39,016 bases of DNA from Candidatus Fermentibacteraceae bacterium (GTDB taxonomy: Bacteria; Fermentibacterota; Fermentibacteria; Fermentibacterales; JCC-6): the NCBI GenBank assembly GCA_021162285.1, contig JAGGYZ010000063.1:1-39016 (forward strand). Direction: 5' to 3'. Shown here piece after piece: positions 7,672 to 16,128 of this stretch (position 1 is the stretch's first letter; each line of letters opens with the position of its first letter). A model generated the notes under the pieces. The model ran no database searches. It saw only the letters and a list, made by a program, of their open reading frames with translations, and was not told the DNA's origin. The position numbers were made by a program, and so were the translations under genes.

Positions 7672-8676
7672 GTGTTGAACGGTTCAACCCCTGTGGTATT
7701 CGAGGAATTCTCGGCCACAGGGGTTCTTCATGTACATTCAACCAGATCCGACGGATACGGTGAACCGGAAGAAATTGTTCAGGCTGGCATCAATGCAGGG
7801 CTGGACTTCATCGCGTTCAATGATCACAGAAATCTTGCACTTATGGAGGAAGGCTGGCACGGCAGGGTAACTGACGGTCTGATATCCCTGGTTGGCACGG
7901 AACTGCAGCACACAGACCTGAAAAGCCATCTTCTTGTTTACGGTGTTGAGAGTATAAAGCCTGTGGGTCACATACTTGATCAGCTAAGCAGTGTTCTTGA
8001 TATGAACGGTATTGCCATTGTAGCCCACCCTGTTGAGGTAAGACCGTATGTCCCGGGGATAGGGGAGTATCCCTGGGGTTTTGGAACAGATCATCCCGTC
8101 AGCGGCATTGAAGTCTGGAACTGGATGAGCAGCTGGAAGGGCAGACTGAGCCCGCTTAACGCCTGGAACCGGATATATCATCCGGACAGGACCGTGCTGA
8201 GTCCGCCTGAAAAAGCTGTAGATATGTGGTTTGAAACAGAGGGCTGCCTTATCGGTGGTGCAGATGCCCACGGTCATCGTTTTTTTGGGAAAGAAATTTT
8301 TGGATACGAAATGCTCTTCAACAGAGTCAGGACTCACCTTGTTCTCGATAAACCGTTCACAAGGCCGGTCCAGTTTACAGAGGCACTCAGGCATGGAAAG
8401 TGCTTTGTAAGCAACGCCATTGCAGGAGATGCTTCCGGTTACCGTTCTGCTGTTCATGAAGGTAAACTGTATCTGAAACTTCCGGAAGACTGTGAGGTAG
8501 TAACCAAACAGTATGGAGAATCCCAGGCGGGTGCTGTAGCCCTGAAGAGGGGAACACACTGTCTGGGTCAGGTTACTCTTCCTGTTTATATTGAAGTTCG
8601 CAGACTCGGGAGAACATGGATCGTACAGGGATTGAGTACAGAACAGGTCAGAAACAGGAAAGAGGAGAAACAATGA
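7672..8676 (+). CDS. PHP-domain metal-dependent phosphoesterase family protein
   Basis: The N-terminal half has the metal-ligand pattern of PHP phosphoesterases: His20-x-His22 in HVHSTRSDG with Asp27, Asp51-His52 in FNDH, Glu77 in GTELQ, His86, His119 in AHPVE, and Asp198-x-His200 in GGADAHG. These fit a tri-metal site acting on a phosphomonoester or phosphodiester; the substrate is unknown. The last hundred residues are a small beta-rich tail without recognised motifs. It starts at GTG 7672, seven bases after AGAGGA and three bases after etfA, so it probably shares that transcript. The stop overlaps the next start as ATGA. Confidence 0.82.
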   Translation: MLNGSTPVVFEEFSATGVLHVHSTRSDGYGEPEEIVQAGINAGLDFIAFNDHRNLALMEEGWHGRVTDGLISLVGTELQHTDLKSHLLVYGVESIKPVGHILDQLSSVLDMNGIAIVAHPVEVRPYVPGIGEYPWGFGTDHPVSGIEVWNWMSSWKGRLSPLNAWNRIYHPDRTVLSPPEKAVDMWFETEGCLIGGADAHGHRFFGKEIFGYEMLFNRVRTHLVLDKPFTRPVQFTEALRHGKCFVSNAIAGDASGYRSAVHEGKLYLKLPEDCEVVTKQYGESQAGAVALKRGTHCLGQVTLPVYIEVRRLGRTWIVQGLSTEQVRNRKEEKQ

Positions 8677-9149
8677 AAGCACTGGTTCCATGGCTGGCTT
8701 TTGTACTGGTATGCAGTGTATCTGCTTCTCCTGTTGACACAGCTTACGACCTGCTTGACGCTGTTGCATGGCAGGACGGGTACGCTCTTGAAAATCTTGT
8801 TTCCAGTGATCTTTACTCTGCATTTACAGAGTTTATCGACCAGATGAGAGCACTTCGAGATGAGGACCCTGTTCTTGTTGAGAGCATTCTTCAGAGCAGG
8901 TACCGAGGAAGAATAACTGTTACAGACTTCGAATCTCTGAACAATCAGGAAATTCTCGGTGTACTTCTGGGCGAGGTTGTTATTCAACCGGACGAACAGG
9001 TAACGCGTGAAACAGCTGAAATGGAAGCAGGGAATGCCACCGTTGTTATTCACTATTTCAACGGAGCATCCGTCTCTTTCCAGATGGTGTGGGAGGACGG
9101 AGACTGGAGAATAACAGACACAAGCCTTCTCGCTTACCTGTTTCATTAA
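8673..9149 (+). CDS. Small exported protein of unknown function
   Basis: I do not recognise a named family. The 158-residue product begins with a signal peptide: MKALVPWLAFVLVCSVSA, probably cut before or near SPVDTAYDLL. The mature part alternates helices with a final sheet (ATVVIHYFNGASVSFQMVW followed by WRITDTS), a layout like the NTF2/SnoaL-like or DUF4864-type lipocalin-sized exported proteins. The ATG overlaps the PHP-protein stop as ATGA and has AGAGGAG before it, so the two are translationally coupled. It is the last gene of this plus-strand run. Confidence 0.75.
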   Translation: MKALVPWLAFVLVCSVSASPVDTAYDLLDAVAWQDGYALENLVSSDLYSAFTEFIDQMRALRDEDPVLVESILQSRYRGRITVTDFESLNNQEILGVLLGEVVIQPDEQVTRETAEMEAGNATVVIHYFNGASVSFQMVWEDGDWRITDTSLLAYLFH

Positions 9150-9179
9150 CAGACACACAGGCGGGTTACAGAGAGAAGG

Positions 9180-9266
9180 TGGCGGAGGACCGGGGACTCG
9201 AACCCCGAAGGGTGATTAGCCCGGCGGATTTCAAATCCGCTGCCTTACCAATTAGACTAGTCCTCC
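9180..9266 (-). tRNA. tRNA-Ser (anticodon UGA)
   Basis: On the minus strand the 5' end is at 9266. The acceptor GGAGGAC pairs with GTCCTCC, followed by discriminator G and encoded CCA (9180-9182). The anticodon arm is GCGGA-TTTGAAA-TCCGC, giving UGA. A long variable arm (GGG/CCC stem) and a CGGGG/CCCCG T-stem with TTCGAGT loop complete a class II tRNA. G73 and the long arm support serine, not leucine. The four-base-pair D-stem rules out tRNA-Sec. Confidence 0.96.
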
Positions 9267-9279
9267 TCCGTAGTGCGCT

Positions 9280-9308
9280 AATTTATAATAATACAGAGCT
9301 CAGGTCAA
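9280..9308 (-). promoter_or_regulatory. Probable sigma-70 type promoter of tRNA-Ser(UGA)
   Basis: Reading the minus strand, TTGACC (+ strand 9303-9308) is followed after 17 bases by TAAATT (9280-9285), or after 15 bases by TATAAA (9282-9287). The tRNA 5' end lies 14 bases further on. No other gene on this strand needs it. Confidence 0.55.
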
Positions 9309-9332
9309 ATCTGATGTTTTCAGGAGGTGGTT

Positions 9333-9878
9333 GTGTTTACCGAAGTCGAACTCAAATATCAGGTTAATGATTTTGTCCGGGTTAGAGACAAACTCAGAGA
9401 TGCCAGCGCTGAACTGGTCTCAGAGTCATCTCAGGAAGAAAATGCTGTGCTTGATCTCTCAGATGGATCGCTGGGGGATTCCAGTGTACTTCTTCGCCTC
9501 CGTGAGTTTCGAAATGAAGTAATACTTACCGTTAAAAAACCCGGACCTTCCGGTCCTATGAAGATACGAGACGAGTATGAGACTGTTCTGTCGACCTCAT
9601 TTCAGGACGCAATGGAACTGTTTGCCGCCCTGGGGTACAGGCAGGTATTTCACTACAGCAAAACCAGAGAGGTTTGGTCTCTGGGTAAAAATATCCATAT
9701 CTGCCTGGACACACTCTACTTTGGCAAATTCGTAGAAGTGGAAACAGACAGTATGAGCAGGGTCAGCAGTACATCGAAACTGCTTGGACTTGACCCTCAT
9801 GAAGGACTGAGTTCGAGCTACCGGAAGCTGCAGCTTGTGTACGATTCCGATTTCCGACAACAACGGGGAGATGTTTAA
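9333..9878 (+). CDS. CYTH-domain protein (class IV adenylate cyclase / triphosphatase fold)
   Basis: The N-terminal EVELKYQV has the ExExK signature of the CYTH triphosphate-tunnel fold. Further charged strands fit it: LLRLREF, ILTVKKP, KIRDEYET, and the late CLDTLYFGKFVEVE. CYTH enzymes hydrolyse or cyclise nucleoside triphosphates, thiamine triphosphate or polyphosphate; the substrate here is not evident. The 181-residue length suits a single-domain CyaB-like protein. GTG 9333 is taken as start because AGGAGG ends five bases before it; GTG 9327 lies inside that site. Confidence 0.85.
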   Translation: MFTEVELKYQVNDFVRVRDKLRDASAELVSESSQEENAVLDLSDGSLGDSSVLLRLREFRNEVILTVKKPGPSGPMKIRDEYETVLSTSFQDAMELFAALGYRQVFHYSKTREVWSLGKNIHICLDTLYFGKFVEVETDSMSRVSSTSKLLGLDPHEGLSSSYRKLQLVYDSDFRQQRGDV

Positions 9879-9881
9879 CTC

Positions 9882-9910
9882 TTGACATAAGCATCTGTTG
9901 GTGGCATAAA
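9882..9910 (+). promoter_or_regulatory. Sigma-70 type promoter before the coiled-coil/MtfA pair
   Basis: A perfect TTGACA (9882-9887) and CATAAA (9905-9910) are separated by 17 bases. This leaves a leader of about 50 bases before the next GTG start. It sits just after the CYTH stop, so the next two genes form their own transcript. Confidence 0.65.
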
Positions 9911-9968
9911 CCCGCCTGCGAGCACGAAACGATAAGCACATGATATTGATATAAAAAGGAGATATATA

Positions 9969-10535
9969 GTGAATCAGCACAATGCCCAGGAAAAGAAACT
10001 GAAAAGTGATATCCACGACAAGAATGAAATCCGTAAAGAACTTTCGTTCAGCCTGAACCAGCTTCACAGCTGGCAGGAGAAACTTACAACCATCAGTAAT
10101 GTTCGCAAGGAAAAGAAGCTCAGCCATACTGTAGTGCGCTACGCCAACTACATTCATGAGTTGAAACTGTTCCTCACTCCTGTTCTGGACGAACTTGAGG
10201 AAAGAATCAAGTCTGAGATGGATTTCAGCGTTGATGAGATAGAGCAGTTCAGGTCAGAGATAAAGACGGAAACAGAGCAGGCGGCACAGGCAAGAGTTGC
10301 ATTTGAGAATGCAAAAAAGCTTCTTGAAAGCACAGAGGACGACAAGCAGACTGAGCCTGAAGCTCTTGCTGTGGCAAAGCAGGCTTACAGCAAAGCATTC
10401 AAGGCTTTCAGACTTGAGAGGGCAGAGCTTGAAGAGGCAAAGAAAGAACTTGCCAGTGAGCTTGTAGACCGGGAAGTATTCAAGTTTGAGCTGAAAAGAA
10501 TAATGATCGAGCGACACTTCATGGCAGAGGTGTAG
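9969..10535 (+). CDS. Charged coiled-coil protein of unknown function
   Basis: No family recognised. The 188 residues are strongly charged and almost wholly helical: residues 1-30 and about 65-188 read as heptad-like coiled coil (for example LTPVLDELEERIKSEM and RLERAELEEAKKELA). No signal peptide or membrane segment is visible, so it is probably cytosolic. The GTG start lies seven bases after AAGGAG, with its own TTGACA promoter about 80 bases upstream. The MtfA-like peptidase begins 7 bases after the stop, which suggests joint expression and perhaps a scaffold or partner role. Confidence 0.75.
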   Translation: MNQHNAQEKKLKSDIHDKNEIRKELSFSLNQLHSWQEKLTTISNVRKEKKLSHTVVRYANYIHELKLFLTPVLDELEERIKSEMDFSVDEIEQFRSEIKTETEQAAQARVAFENAKKLLESTEDDKQTEPEALAVAKQAYSKAFKAFRLERAELEEAKKELASELVDREVFKFELKRIMIERHFMAEV

Positions 10536-10542
10536 AGACCCG

Positions 10543-11424
10543 GTGGAAGTCTTTCCAGAAAAGAAAATAGCAAACAGGGCGCTGCTGACAGCAGCGTCCT
10601 GTGTTGTTTTAAGTATCCCCTTTATTGCTGCCGGAAAGAGTCTCGATGTCTTTCTTCCTGCCATAGCCGGTGCCGGAGCCCTGTATTTTTTCATATACAC
10701 CCATCGGTATCGCAGAAGAGAAGAGGTTGTTTCGGCTGGTCTCAGTCCGGGGGTAAAGAAGACGCTTGCAGAGAAGGTTACCTTCTACAATAATCTTTCC
10801 TCTGAAGACAAAACCGTGTACGAGTCCAACATTGCCATATTTCTATCAGAGCATTCTATCACCGGTGTTGACGGAATAGAAATCACAGACGAAGTAAGAA
10901 CTCTTGTCGCTGCTTCAGCGGTGAGGCTTACATTCAGAAGACCCGGGTGGGAGTATTACAATTTCGGTGAGATTCTGATTTATCCCGGGGGATTTTCTCC
11001 AGAGGGAAACTATTCAACAAAGAGTCAGGGCGGTTTTACCGCTGCTGGAATGGTGCATTCCCAGGGGGGAGTTATTCTTTCGCTGCCACATCTTCTGAAC
11101 AGTTTTGCCCACGACAACGATGGATTCAATGTCGGTTACCACGAGTTTGCACATGTTCTTGACGGCAGAAGACCGGACGGTATTCCCGATGAACTCACTC
11201 TGGGCAGTTACAAACCATGGGCGCAGGCCATGCAGACCGAGTTTGAAAAGGTGCACCATCACCATTCAATACTCAGAGATTATGCAGGAACGAATCCGGC
11301 AGAGTTTTTTGCCTGTTCTGTGGAGTATTTCTTTGAAAAACCGGACAAGATGAAAGCGCGGGCTCCTGAAGTCTACAAACAGCTCTGTGAATTCTTTGAC
11401 CAGGATCCGGGACAAAATCAGTAA
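10543..11424 (+). CDS. MtfA-like (M90) zinc metallopeptidase, membrane-anchored
   Basis: The zinc motif HEFAH (His200, Glu201, His204) and a later NPAEFFACSVEYFFEKP segment, with Glu254 as likely third ligand, match MtfA peptidases. Like MtfA, the chain ends in FFDQDP. Unlike the soluble 265-residue E. coli protein, the 293-residue product has two hydrophobic segments near residues 14-31 and 35-52 followed by an Arg-rich stop-transfer (HRYRRREE). The catalytic part therefore likely sits in the cytosol, tethered to the membrane. The start is a GTG with a weak ribosome site. E. coli MtfA acts on the glucose regulator Mlc; no such link is visible here. Confidence 0.82.
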   Translation: MEVFPEKKIANRALLTAASCVVLSIPFIAAGKSLDVFLPAIAGAGALYFFIYTHRYRRREEVVSAGLSPGVKKTLAEKVTFYNNLSSEDKTVYESNIAIFLSEHSITGVDGIEITDEVRTLVAASAVRLTFRRPGWEYYNFGEILIYPGGFSPEGNYSTKSQGGFTAAGMVHSQGGVILSLPHLLNSFAHDNDGFNVGYHEFAHVLDGRRPDGIPDELTLGSYKPWAQAMQTEFEKVHHHHSILRDYAGTNPAEFFACSVEYFFEKPDKMKARAPEVYKQLCEFFDQDPGQNQ

Positions 11425-11434
11425 CCTGATGCTG

Positions 11435-12025
11435 TCAGTTTTTCTTGCCTGATGACCCTGGTTTTTCAAGTTCAATGCCGGCTTTGCACATAGGGCACTC
11501 CTCCGGAGACCAGCTTTCGGCTTTAACAGTCAGCAGAGCACGGTAGGGCGCATCAAGTTTCAGCTGACCATCTGTTCTGTCTACCAGAAGGCCCACCATT
11601 TCCACTGTGGCATTCAATCCGTTCAGAACATCAATGGCTTCGCGAACGCTTCCCCCTGTTGTAACAACATCTTCAACAAGAAGAACCCTGCTGTTTTCAA
11701 CGATACTTTTGAAGCCGGACCGGATACCCATTTTCCCGTCGGCATCCCGTTGAAGAAAGGCAAAGGGCTTGCCCATTGCATGTGCTGCAGCAAAGCCGAA
11801 CACAATGGCACCGAATGCAGGGGCGCAGACTACATCAAAGCTGTCTTTTACATCGGACATCTGTTCTGCTGTCATTCTTCCCAGTTCCATCACCAGGTCG
11901 GGACGGCGGGCCACTTTGATCTTTTCGAAGTAGAGCTTTCCGTGTCTTCCTGAAGTGTATCTGAAGTGTCCTTCAAGAAGTGCGTCACACTCAGAGAGTA
12001 TTTTCAGCACCTTGTCGCTGTCCAT
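11435..12025 (-). CDS. pyrE: Orotate phosphoribosyltransferase
   Basis: PyrE joins orotate to PRPP to give OMP in pyrimidine synthesis. The PRPP loop VLLVEDVVTTGGSV (about residues 114-127) is intact, along with YTSGRHGKLYFEK near the N-terminus. The 196-residue chain ends with a CPMC pair (Cys177, Cys180), seen in OPRTs of several non-proteobacterial lineages. The ATG has AAAGGA six bases upstream. It is the second gene of a two-gene minus-strand unit. Its end lies only ten bases from the convergent MtfA-like gene, with no clear terminator between. Confidence 0.95.
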   Translation of the reverse strand: MDSDKVLKILSECDALLEGHFRYTSGRHGKLYFEKIKVARRPDLVMELGRMTAEQMSDVKDSFDVVCAPAFGAIVFGFAAAHAMGKPFAFLQRDADGKMGIRSGFKSIVENSRVLLVEDVVTTGGSVREAIDVLNGLNATVEMVGLLVDRTDGQLKLDAPYRALLTVKAESWSPEECPMCKAGIELEKPGSSGKKN

Positions 12026-12072
12026 GGTATCCTTTCGTCAACGGGTGAAATGGAGCACACCGATACGGTTTA

Positions 12073-13365
12073 TCAGGGGCTGAAACTGAATGGAAGCTGA
12101 ATTGGAAGAGGGCCTTCGCTGGAATCCACGCTGCCGAAGCGCCACTGTTCAATAGAGCTGATCAGTTCCAGCTCAAAAGCCTGATTGTACATGTTGGAAG
12201 AGACTATCTCCACATCGGATACTCTGCCACTGGGATGGATAATCATGGCAACATCAATCCTGCCCATTAGAAGAGGGTCGGTTCTGAGGTGTTTGTTGTA
12301 TACGTACATGACAATTCCGCGCTTTTCCGCAACAAGTTCTGCTATTTCTTCAGCGGTTCGTGATGAGTAGTTCTCAGAGCCGGTAACACTGGGAGAATTC
12401 ATAGAAGAAATATCGGAAAAAACCATGATATCTCTGCCCATGGCTTCGGCCTGAGCGGCAACGCCTGACGAAACTAAACCTGACCTGCCGCCGGTGGACC
12501 CGGCAAGACCAATGTTAGTTTCAGTTCCACTGGTGAGAGCTCCGCTGCTGTTCAGAGCGGTCATATCAATTCCGCCTCCGCCGGAGAGCATGGCAATAAG
12601 GTCGGCTGTGCTTTGAGGCGGGGTGGAACCTGTTCCCGTGTCGGCTGGAATCTGCTGTCCCGAGGAGGAAGTTGGGGTCTGGTCTGAAGGTTGCAGCATG
12701 GAGAAAGCAGTTTCTTCCGCCGTTTCAGATGTTTCGGCAGGAGGCTGACTCTGCGTGCCTCCGGAAGCGGATTCAGACGGCGAAACAACATCGGTTTGGA
12801 AACTGGCTTCGGCAACTGCAACTGCAGACTGATCCGGAAGAATGTCGAGATCGAATTGAAGTATATGGCTGAATCCCGGCTGTGCTTCCAGGGTGTAGTA
12901 TTCTGTTACAAAACCCACCTGATACACATCTACTTCGTATTCGTCTCCGCCAAGAAGACCGTCGAGCATAATGGGAGTAACACCCATGAGTTGACCATCC
13001 AGAGTGACGAAAGCTCCAGCAGGCTCACTTCTCACCATTGCCGAAGCCATGATGCTGTTTCTCACATTATCAAGAACGGCCTGAAGCCTGGGATTTGCTC
13101 TGGGGCTGAGGTCGTAGTAAACATCCAGATGAAGAAGCTCAGAGTATGCTTCTTCGGCAGCACTGTTGTTACCCATGGCGTAATAGGAACTGCCCAGCCT
13201 GTCCCAGGCTCGCAACTCCTCATCAAAAGATAGCGATCCCTGACTGATCATCTGTTCCAGAGCTACTATAGCTCCCGGAATATCTCCCATGTTGTAAAGT
13301 TCGATAGCCTCATCAACTGTGGAAACAGATACCAGTGACACCACTGCCAGAAAACAACTGAACAG
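12073..13365 (-). CDS. Exported PEGA-domain protein with TonB/AgmX-like C-terminus
   Basis: The product reads as an N-terminal hydrophobic export segment, TPR-like helices (about residues 12-75), a PEGA-type beta domain (SEPAGAFVTLDG...GVTPIMLDGLLGG), and a long Ser/Thr/Gly/Pro-rich linker. The C-terminus (GRIDVAMIIHPSGRVSDVEI to IEQWRFGSV) matches the TonB-like domain of AgmX/PglI proteins. It is probably periplasmic, contacting the outer membrane or wall. The usual start codons give only GTG 13344, which truncates the signal segment and has no ribosome site. CTG at 13365, five bases after AAGGGGG, restores it and is chosen; an in-frame stop lies at 13381-13383. pyrE follows 47 bases downstream. 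Confidence 0.8.
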   Translation of the reverse strand: MFSCFLAVVSLVSVSTVDEAIELYNMGDIPGAIVALEQMISQGSLSFDEELRAWDRLGSSYYAMGNNSAAEEAYSELLHLDVYYDLSPRANPRLQAVLDNVRNSIMASAMVRSEPAGAFVTLDGQLMGVTPIMLDGLLGGDEYEVDVYQVGFVTEYYTLEAQPGFSHILQFDLDILPDQSAVAVAEASFQTDVVSPSESASGGTQSQPPAETSETAEETAFSMLQPSDQTPTSSSGQQIPADTGTGSTPPQSTADLIAMLSGGGGIDMTALNSSGALTSGTETNIGLAGSTGGRSGLVSSGVAAQAEAMGRDIMVFSDISSMNSPSVTGSENYSSRTAEEIAELVAEKRGIVMYVYNKHLRTDPLLMGRIDVAMIIHPSGRVSDVEIVSSNMYNQAFELELISSIEQWRFGSVDSSEGPLPIQLPFSFSP

Positions 13366-13695
13366 AATATCCCCCTTGTTTTACCCGGCCCGACAACCCC
13401 CGTTGTACCGAAAATCACCAAAACAACCTCAAAAGTCAACAGTCTCCGATTCAGCTGCCTGTATACACCGGCACCAAGAACAACTGTGCATAAATGCAGA
13501 CTGCCTCGTAACCTGCCCTGTAAGGGTATACCCGTTCCCGGTTCATTTTATTCCCTGTGTCAGTTGTATTTGATAAACCGGTGTTGTATCCCGGTACTGG
13601 TAATGACCCAGTTTGCCAGGGGGAACAATTCCACTGCGAATCGGTTATATTCATGTAGATGTGTGCGTTTTTTCTGTTTATTCCCGGAGGAAAGT
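13366..13695. other. Divergent intergenic region, no gene found
   Basis: This 330-base gap separates the minus-strand PEGA/TonB-like gene from the plus-strand lipoprotein gene and should hold both promoters. On the plus strand a TATATT (13646-13651) makes a possible -10 without a good -35. On the minus strand TTGACT (+ 13434-13439) makes a possible -35 with a poor -10. A small ACAAC/GTTGT hairpin lies at 13392-13405. I see no RNA gene or coding frame with plausible codon use. Confidence 0.5.
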
Positions 13696-14259
13696 ATGAG
13701 AATTTACATGAGTAGGGTTGTGATGGTGTCCGTTGTCGCACTGGTGCTTGCAGGGTCTGCCTGCCTTTTTTCCCCTGAAGGCGGGGGAGAAAGTGGAGTT
13801 ACGGATTACTTTTCCCCTGTAGATACACCTGAAAAACTTCTCGCCAACTTCCAGCTGGCCTACCAGACAAAGAACCTTGATGCCTACATGGATTGTCTGC
13901 ACGAAGAATTTGAATTTATTCTCCTGGAAGTTGACTGGGACGATTACACAGGAAATGGAGAGATTGACCAGTCCTGGGGGCGTGACATCGAGGAGCAGAT
14001 GACGTCCAACATGTTCTCAAGCGACCAGGCCGAGGTTATTGAACTCACTCTTGATGGGAACACGGAAACTGTATGGTGGGGTGACCCATCCGGTGAAACT
14101 CTCCAGCTGATAAGAAATTTCGATCTGAAAGTCTACTTCTACCAACCAGATGGCACCGTAAGTGGCTTCCATGCTCTGGGAATTGCCAAGTTCCTGTGTA
14201 AGCCAAACGCAGAAGGTGACTACCAGATCTGGCGCTGGGAAGACCAGTCAGAGACTTAA
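13696..14259 (+). CDS. Lipoprotein-like exported protein of unknown function
   Basis: The 187-residue product has an N-terminal Arg-flanked hydrophobic segment ending LVLAGSAC followed by LFSPEGGGES. This looks like a lipoprotein signal with a relaxed lipobox. The mature start (SPVDTPEKLLANFQLAYQTKNLDAYMDCL) resembles NTF2-like or DUF4440-like exported proteins: paired helices then a curved sheet, with many Trp and acidic residues. GGAGG lies five bases before the ATG. The stop shares one base with the start of the subtilase (TAATG), so the two are coupled. Function unknown; attachment to a membrane surface is inferred. Confidence 0.75.
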   Translation: MRIYMSRVVMVSVVALVLAGSACLFSPEGGGESGVTDYFSPVDTPEKLLANFQLAYQTKNLDAYMDCLHEEFEFILLEVDWDDYTGNGEIDQSWGRDIEEQMTSNMFSSDQAEVIELTLDGNTETVWWGDPSGETLQLIRNFDLKVYFYQPDGTVSGFHALGIAKFLCKPNAEGDYQIWRWEDQSET

Positions 14260-16127
14260 TGGTTCTAGTCACACTGATATCAATTGTCCTGAATGGTCTA
14301 CTGCCTCAGGACGGGTTGTACTGGGTTATTTTCGGTGACAGAGGACCCTTTGTTGAGCAGAGGCTGGAAGCTGCTTCTATGGGAATTGCCAGCAGTCCGT
14401 CTTTCAACAGAAGGCTTCTGGCAGGCTCTTCCCAGGCAGATGTTTACGACCTGGCCCCGTACGGTGATTACATAGCTCAGGTTGAGGCTGTAAGCGTACA
14501 GTCTGTGAGAACATCTTCAAGGTATCTTAACGCAGTAAGTATTGTGCTCTCTCCGGATGAGATTGCCTTTCTTCTGGAAAAACCGTTTGTACAGGAGATC
14601 CGCCTGGTTGGTGTTTCAAGTTTTGCACCTGAAAAAGAAGTTCCAGCTCCAGATGCCTACGGGCTTTCAAGATCTCAGCTTGAGCAGGTGAATATTCTGT
14701 CTCTGCACCAGCGCGGCTGGACTGGAAGCGGTGTTACTATTGGTATGCTTGACTCAGGGTTTGAACTTGTCCACCCCTGTTTGCAATCTATAGACCTCAT
14801 AGACGCCTGGGATTTTGTGAACAACGACAGTATCGTCGGATGGGAAGCCGGAGATCTGCCGGATCAGCCTTCGCATGGAACAAAGACTCTTTCCACAATT
14901 GCCGGTTATCAGCCGGGCTATTTTGTGGGCGGTTCTTTCAATTCATCTTTCATCCTTGCAAAAACTGAAGACATCAGCGATGAATACCCCCAGGAAGAGG
15001 ATTTCTGGGTGGCCGGTCTTGAATGGCTTGAAGCGGGGGGGGCCGATCTTGTAAGCAGTTCTCTTGGGTACATCGACTGGTACGAGCCGTGGCAGATGGA
15101 TGGTAACACTGCGGTAACGACCATTGCAGCCGACATTGCCGCCTCCAGAGGTCTTGTCGTGTGGAATTCTGCAGGAAATGACGGGCCGGGCGAAACAAGT
15201 CTTATCGCACCGGCAGACGGAGATTCCGTGTTTGCCGTCGGTGCGGTGGACGGGGCTGGAGTGATTGCCGGTTTTTCAAGCCGCGGACCTACTGCCGACG
15301 GCAGAATAAAACCCGACGGCTGTGCCCGTGGTCTTAACTCTGTGTTTGCATCTTTCGGGGGAACAGGCTATTCCACAGGTGCCGGTACTAGTTTTGCAGC
15401 ACCGCTTGCAGCTTCAGCGGCAGCATGCGTTGCCTCTGCCCACCCGGACTGGGGCATGATGAGGGTCTACGAAGCTCTCAGATCGACTGCCGACAGGCAT
15501 AACAACCCGGACAACACATACGGTTACGGCATTCTGAATGCTTTTGCAGCGGTAAAGCACCGGTCTGTTATCGGTCAGGTTCGCAGAAGCGATACCGGTG
15601 AACCTGTTGTGCAGTGTACTGTACAGGTAACCATGGAATCAGGTACCCCTGTTCAAACTATCACAAACGACATGGGCTATTTTGCAGTGGAACCCGGCAG
15701 CTTCGGTAACTTTTCTGTAACCTGCACAGGTATCCAGGGAACACCAATTCCTGTTCAGGGTGTTCTTGGGGAATACGGGGTAGAGGTTACAGTCTATGTT
15801 GATCCGTTGAATTCCTCCCAGCCGCCTTCTGTTTATCCGAACCCGTCTTCCAGCGACTTTTACATAGGGTTTGACATGTCCGGCACAGTTTCAGATGTCT
15901 CCCTCTTGATATTCTCTATTGCGAATGAAAGAGTATACTTTCAGGAAAGAACCTCTGTTTCTCCCGGTTGCTACAGAGCGCCACTTCCCGGTCAGGCTTT
16001 TTACTGGAATGGTCTGAACTTGAACGGAGAGCCTGTTGCGTCCGGCCAGTATATAGGGCTTCTCAAAACAGGTGAATCGGTTGAAATGCTTAATCTGGCT
16101 CTTGTAAGGGGCATGGAAGAGGATTGA
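14259..16127 (+). CDS. Secreted subtilisin-like serine protease with C-terminal sorting domain
   Basis: The 622-residue protein starts with a hydrophobic export segment and a propeptide-like region to about residue 130. It then carries an S8 catalytic domain: Asp165 in GMLDSGF, His206 in SHGTKT, oxyanion Asn307 in NSAGNDG and Ser378 in GTSFAAP. Residues about 435-520 look like a carboxypeptidase-regulatory-like beta sandwich (IGQVRRSDTGEPV, NDMGYFAV). The end has VYPNPSSSDFYIGF and WNGLNLNGEPVASGQYIGLL, typical of por/type IX or FlgD-like sorting domains of FCB bacteria. It is coupled to the preceding gene by TAATG. Its targets and its secretion machinery are not in this window. Confidence 0.88.
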   Translation: MVLVTLISIVLNGLLPQDGLYWVIFGDRGPFVEQRLEAASMGIASSPSFNRRLLAGSSQADVYDLAPYGDYIAQVEAVSVQSVRTSSRYLNAVSIVLSPDEIAFLLEKPFVQEIRLVGVSSFAPEKEVPAPDAYGLSRSQLEQVNILSLHQRGWTGSGVTIGMLDSGFELVHPCLQSIDLIDAWDFVNNDSIVGWEAGDLPDQPSHGTKTLSTIAGYQPGYFVGGSFNSSFILAKTEDISDEYPQEEDFWVAGLEWLEAGGADLVSSSLGYIDWYEPWQMDGNTAVTTIAADIAASRGLVVWNSAGNDGPGETSLIAPADGDSVFAVGAVDGAGVIAGFSSRGPTADGRIKPDGCARGLNSVFASFGGTGYSTGAGTSFAAPLAASAAACVASAHPDWGMMRVYEALRSTADRHNNPDNTYGYGILNAFAAVKHRSVIGQVRRSDTGEPVVQCTVQVTMESGTPVQTITNDMGYFAVEPGSFGNFSVTCTGIQGTPIPVQGVLGEYGVEVTVYVDPLNSSQPPSVYPNPSSSDFYIGFDMSGTVSDVSLLIFSIANERVYFQERTSVSPGCYRAPLPGQAFYWNGLNLNGEPVASGQYIGLLKTGESVEMLNLALVRGMEED

Positions 16128-16128
16128 T

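Noticed and set aside
9180..9266. Possible selenocysteine tRNA because TCA reads on the plus strand
   Set aside because: The tRNA is on the minus strand, where the anticodon is UGA, and its D-stem is short; this is tRNA-Ser.
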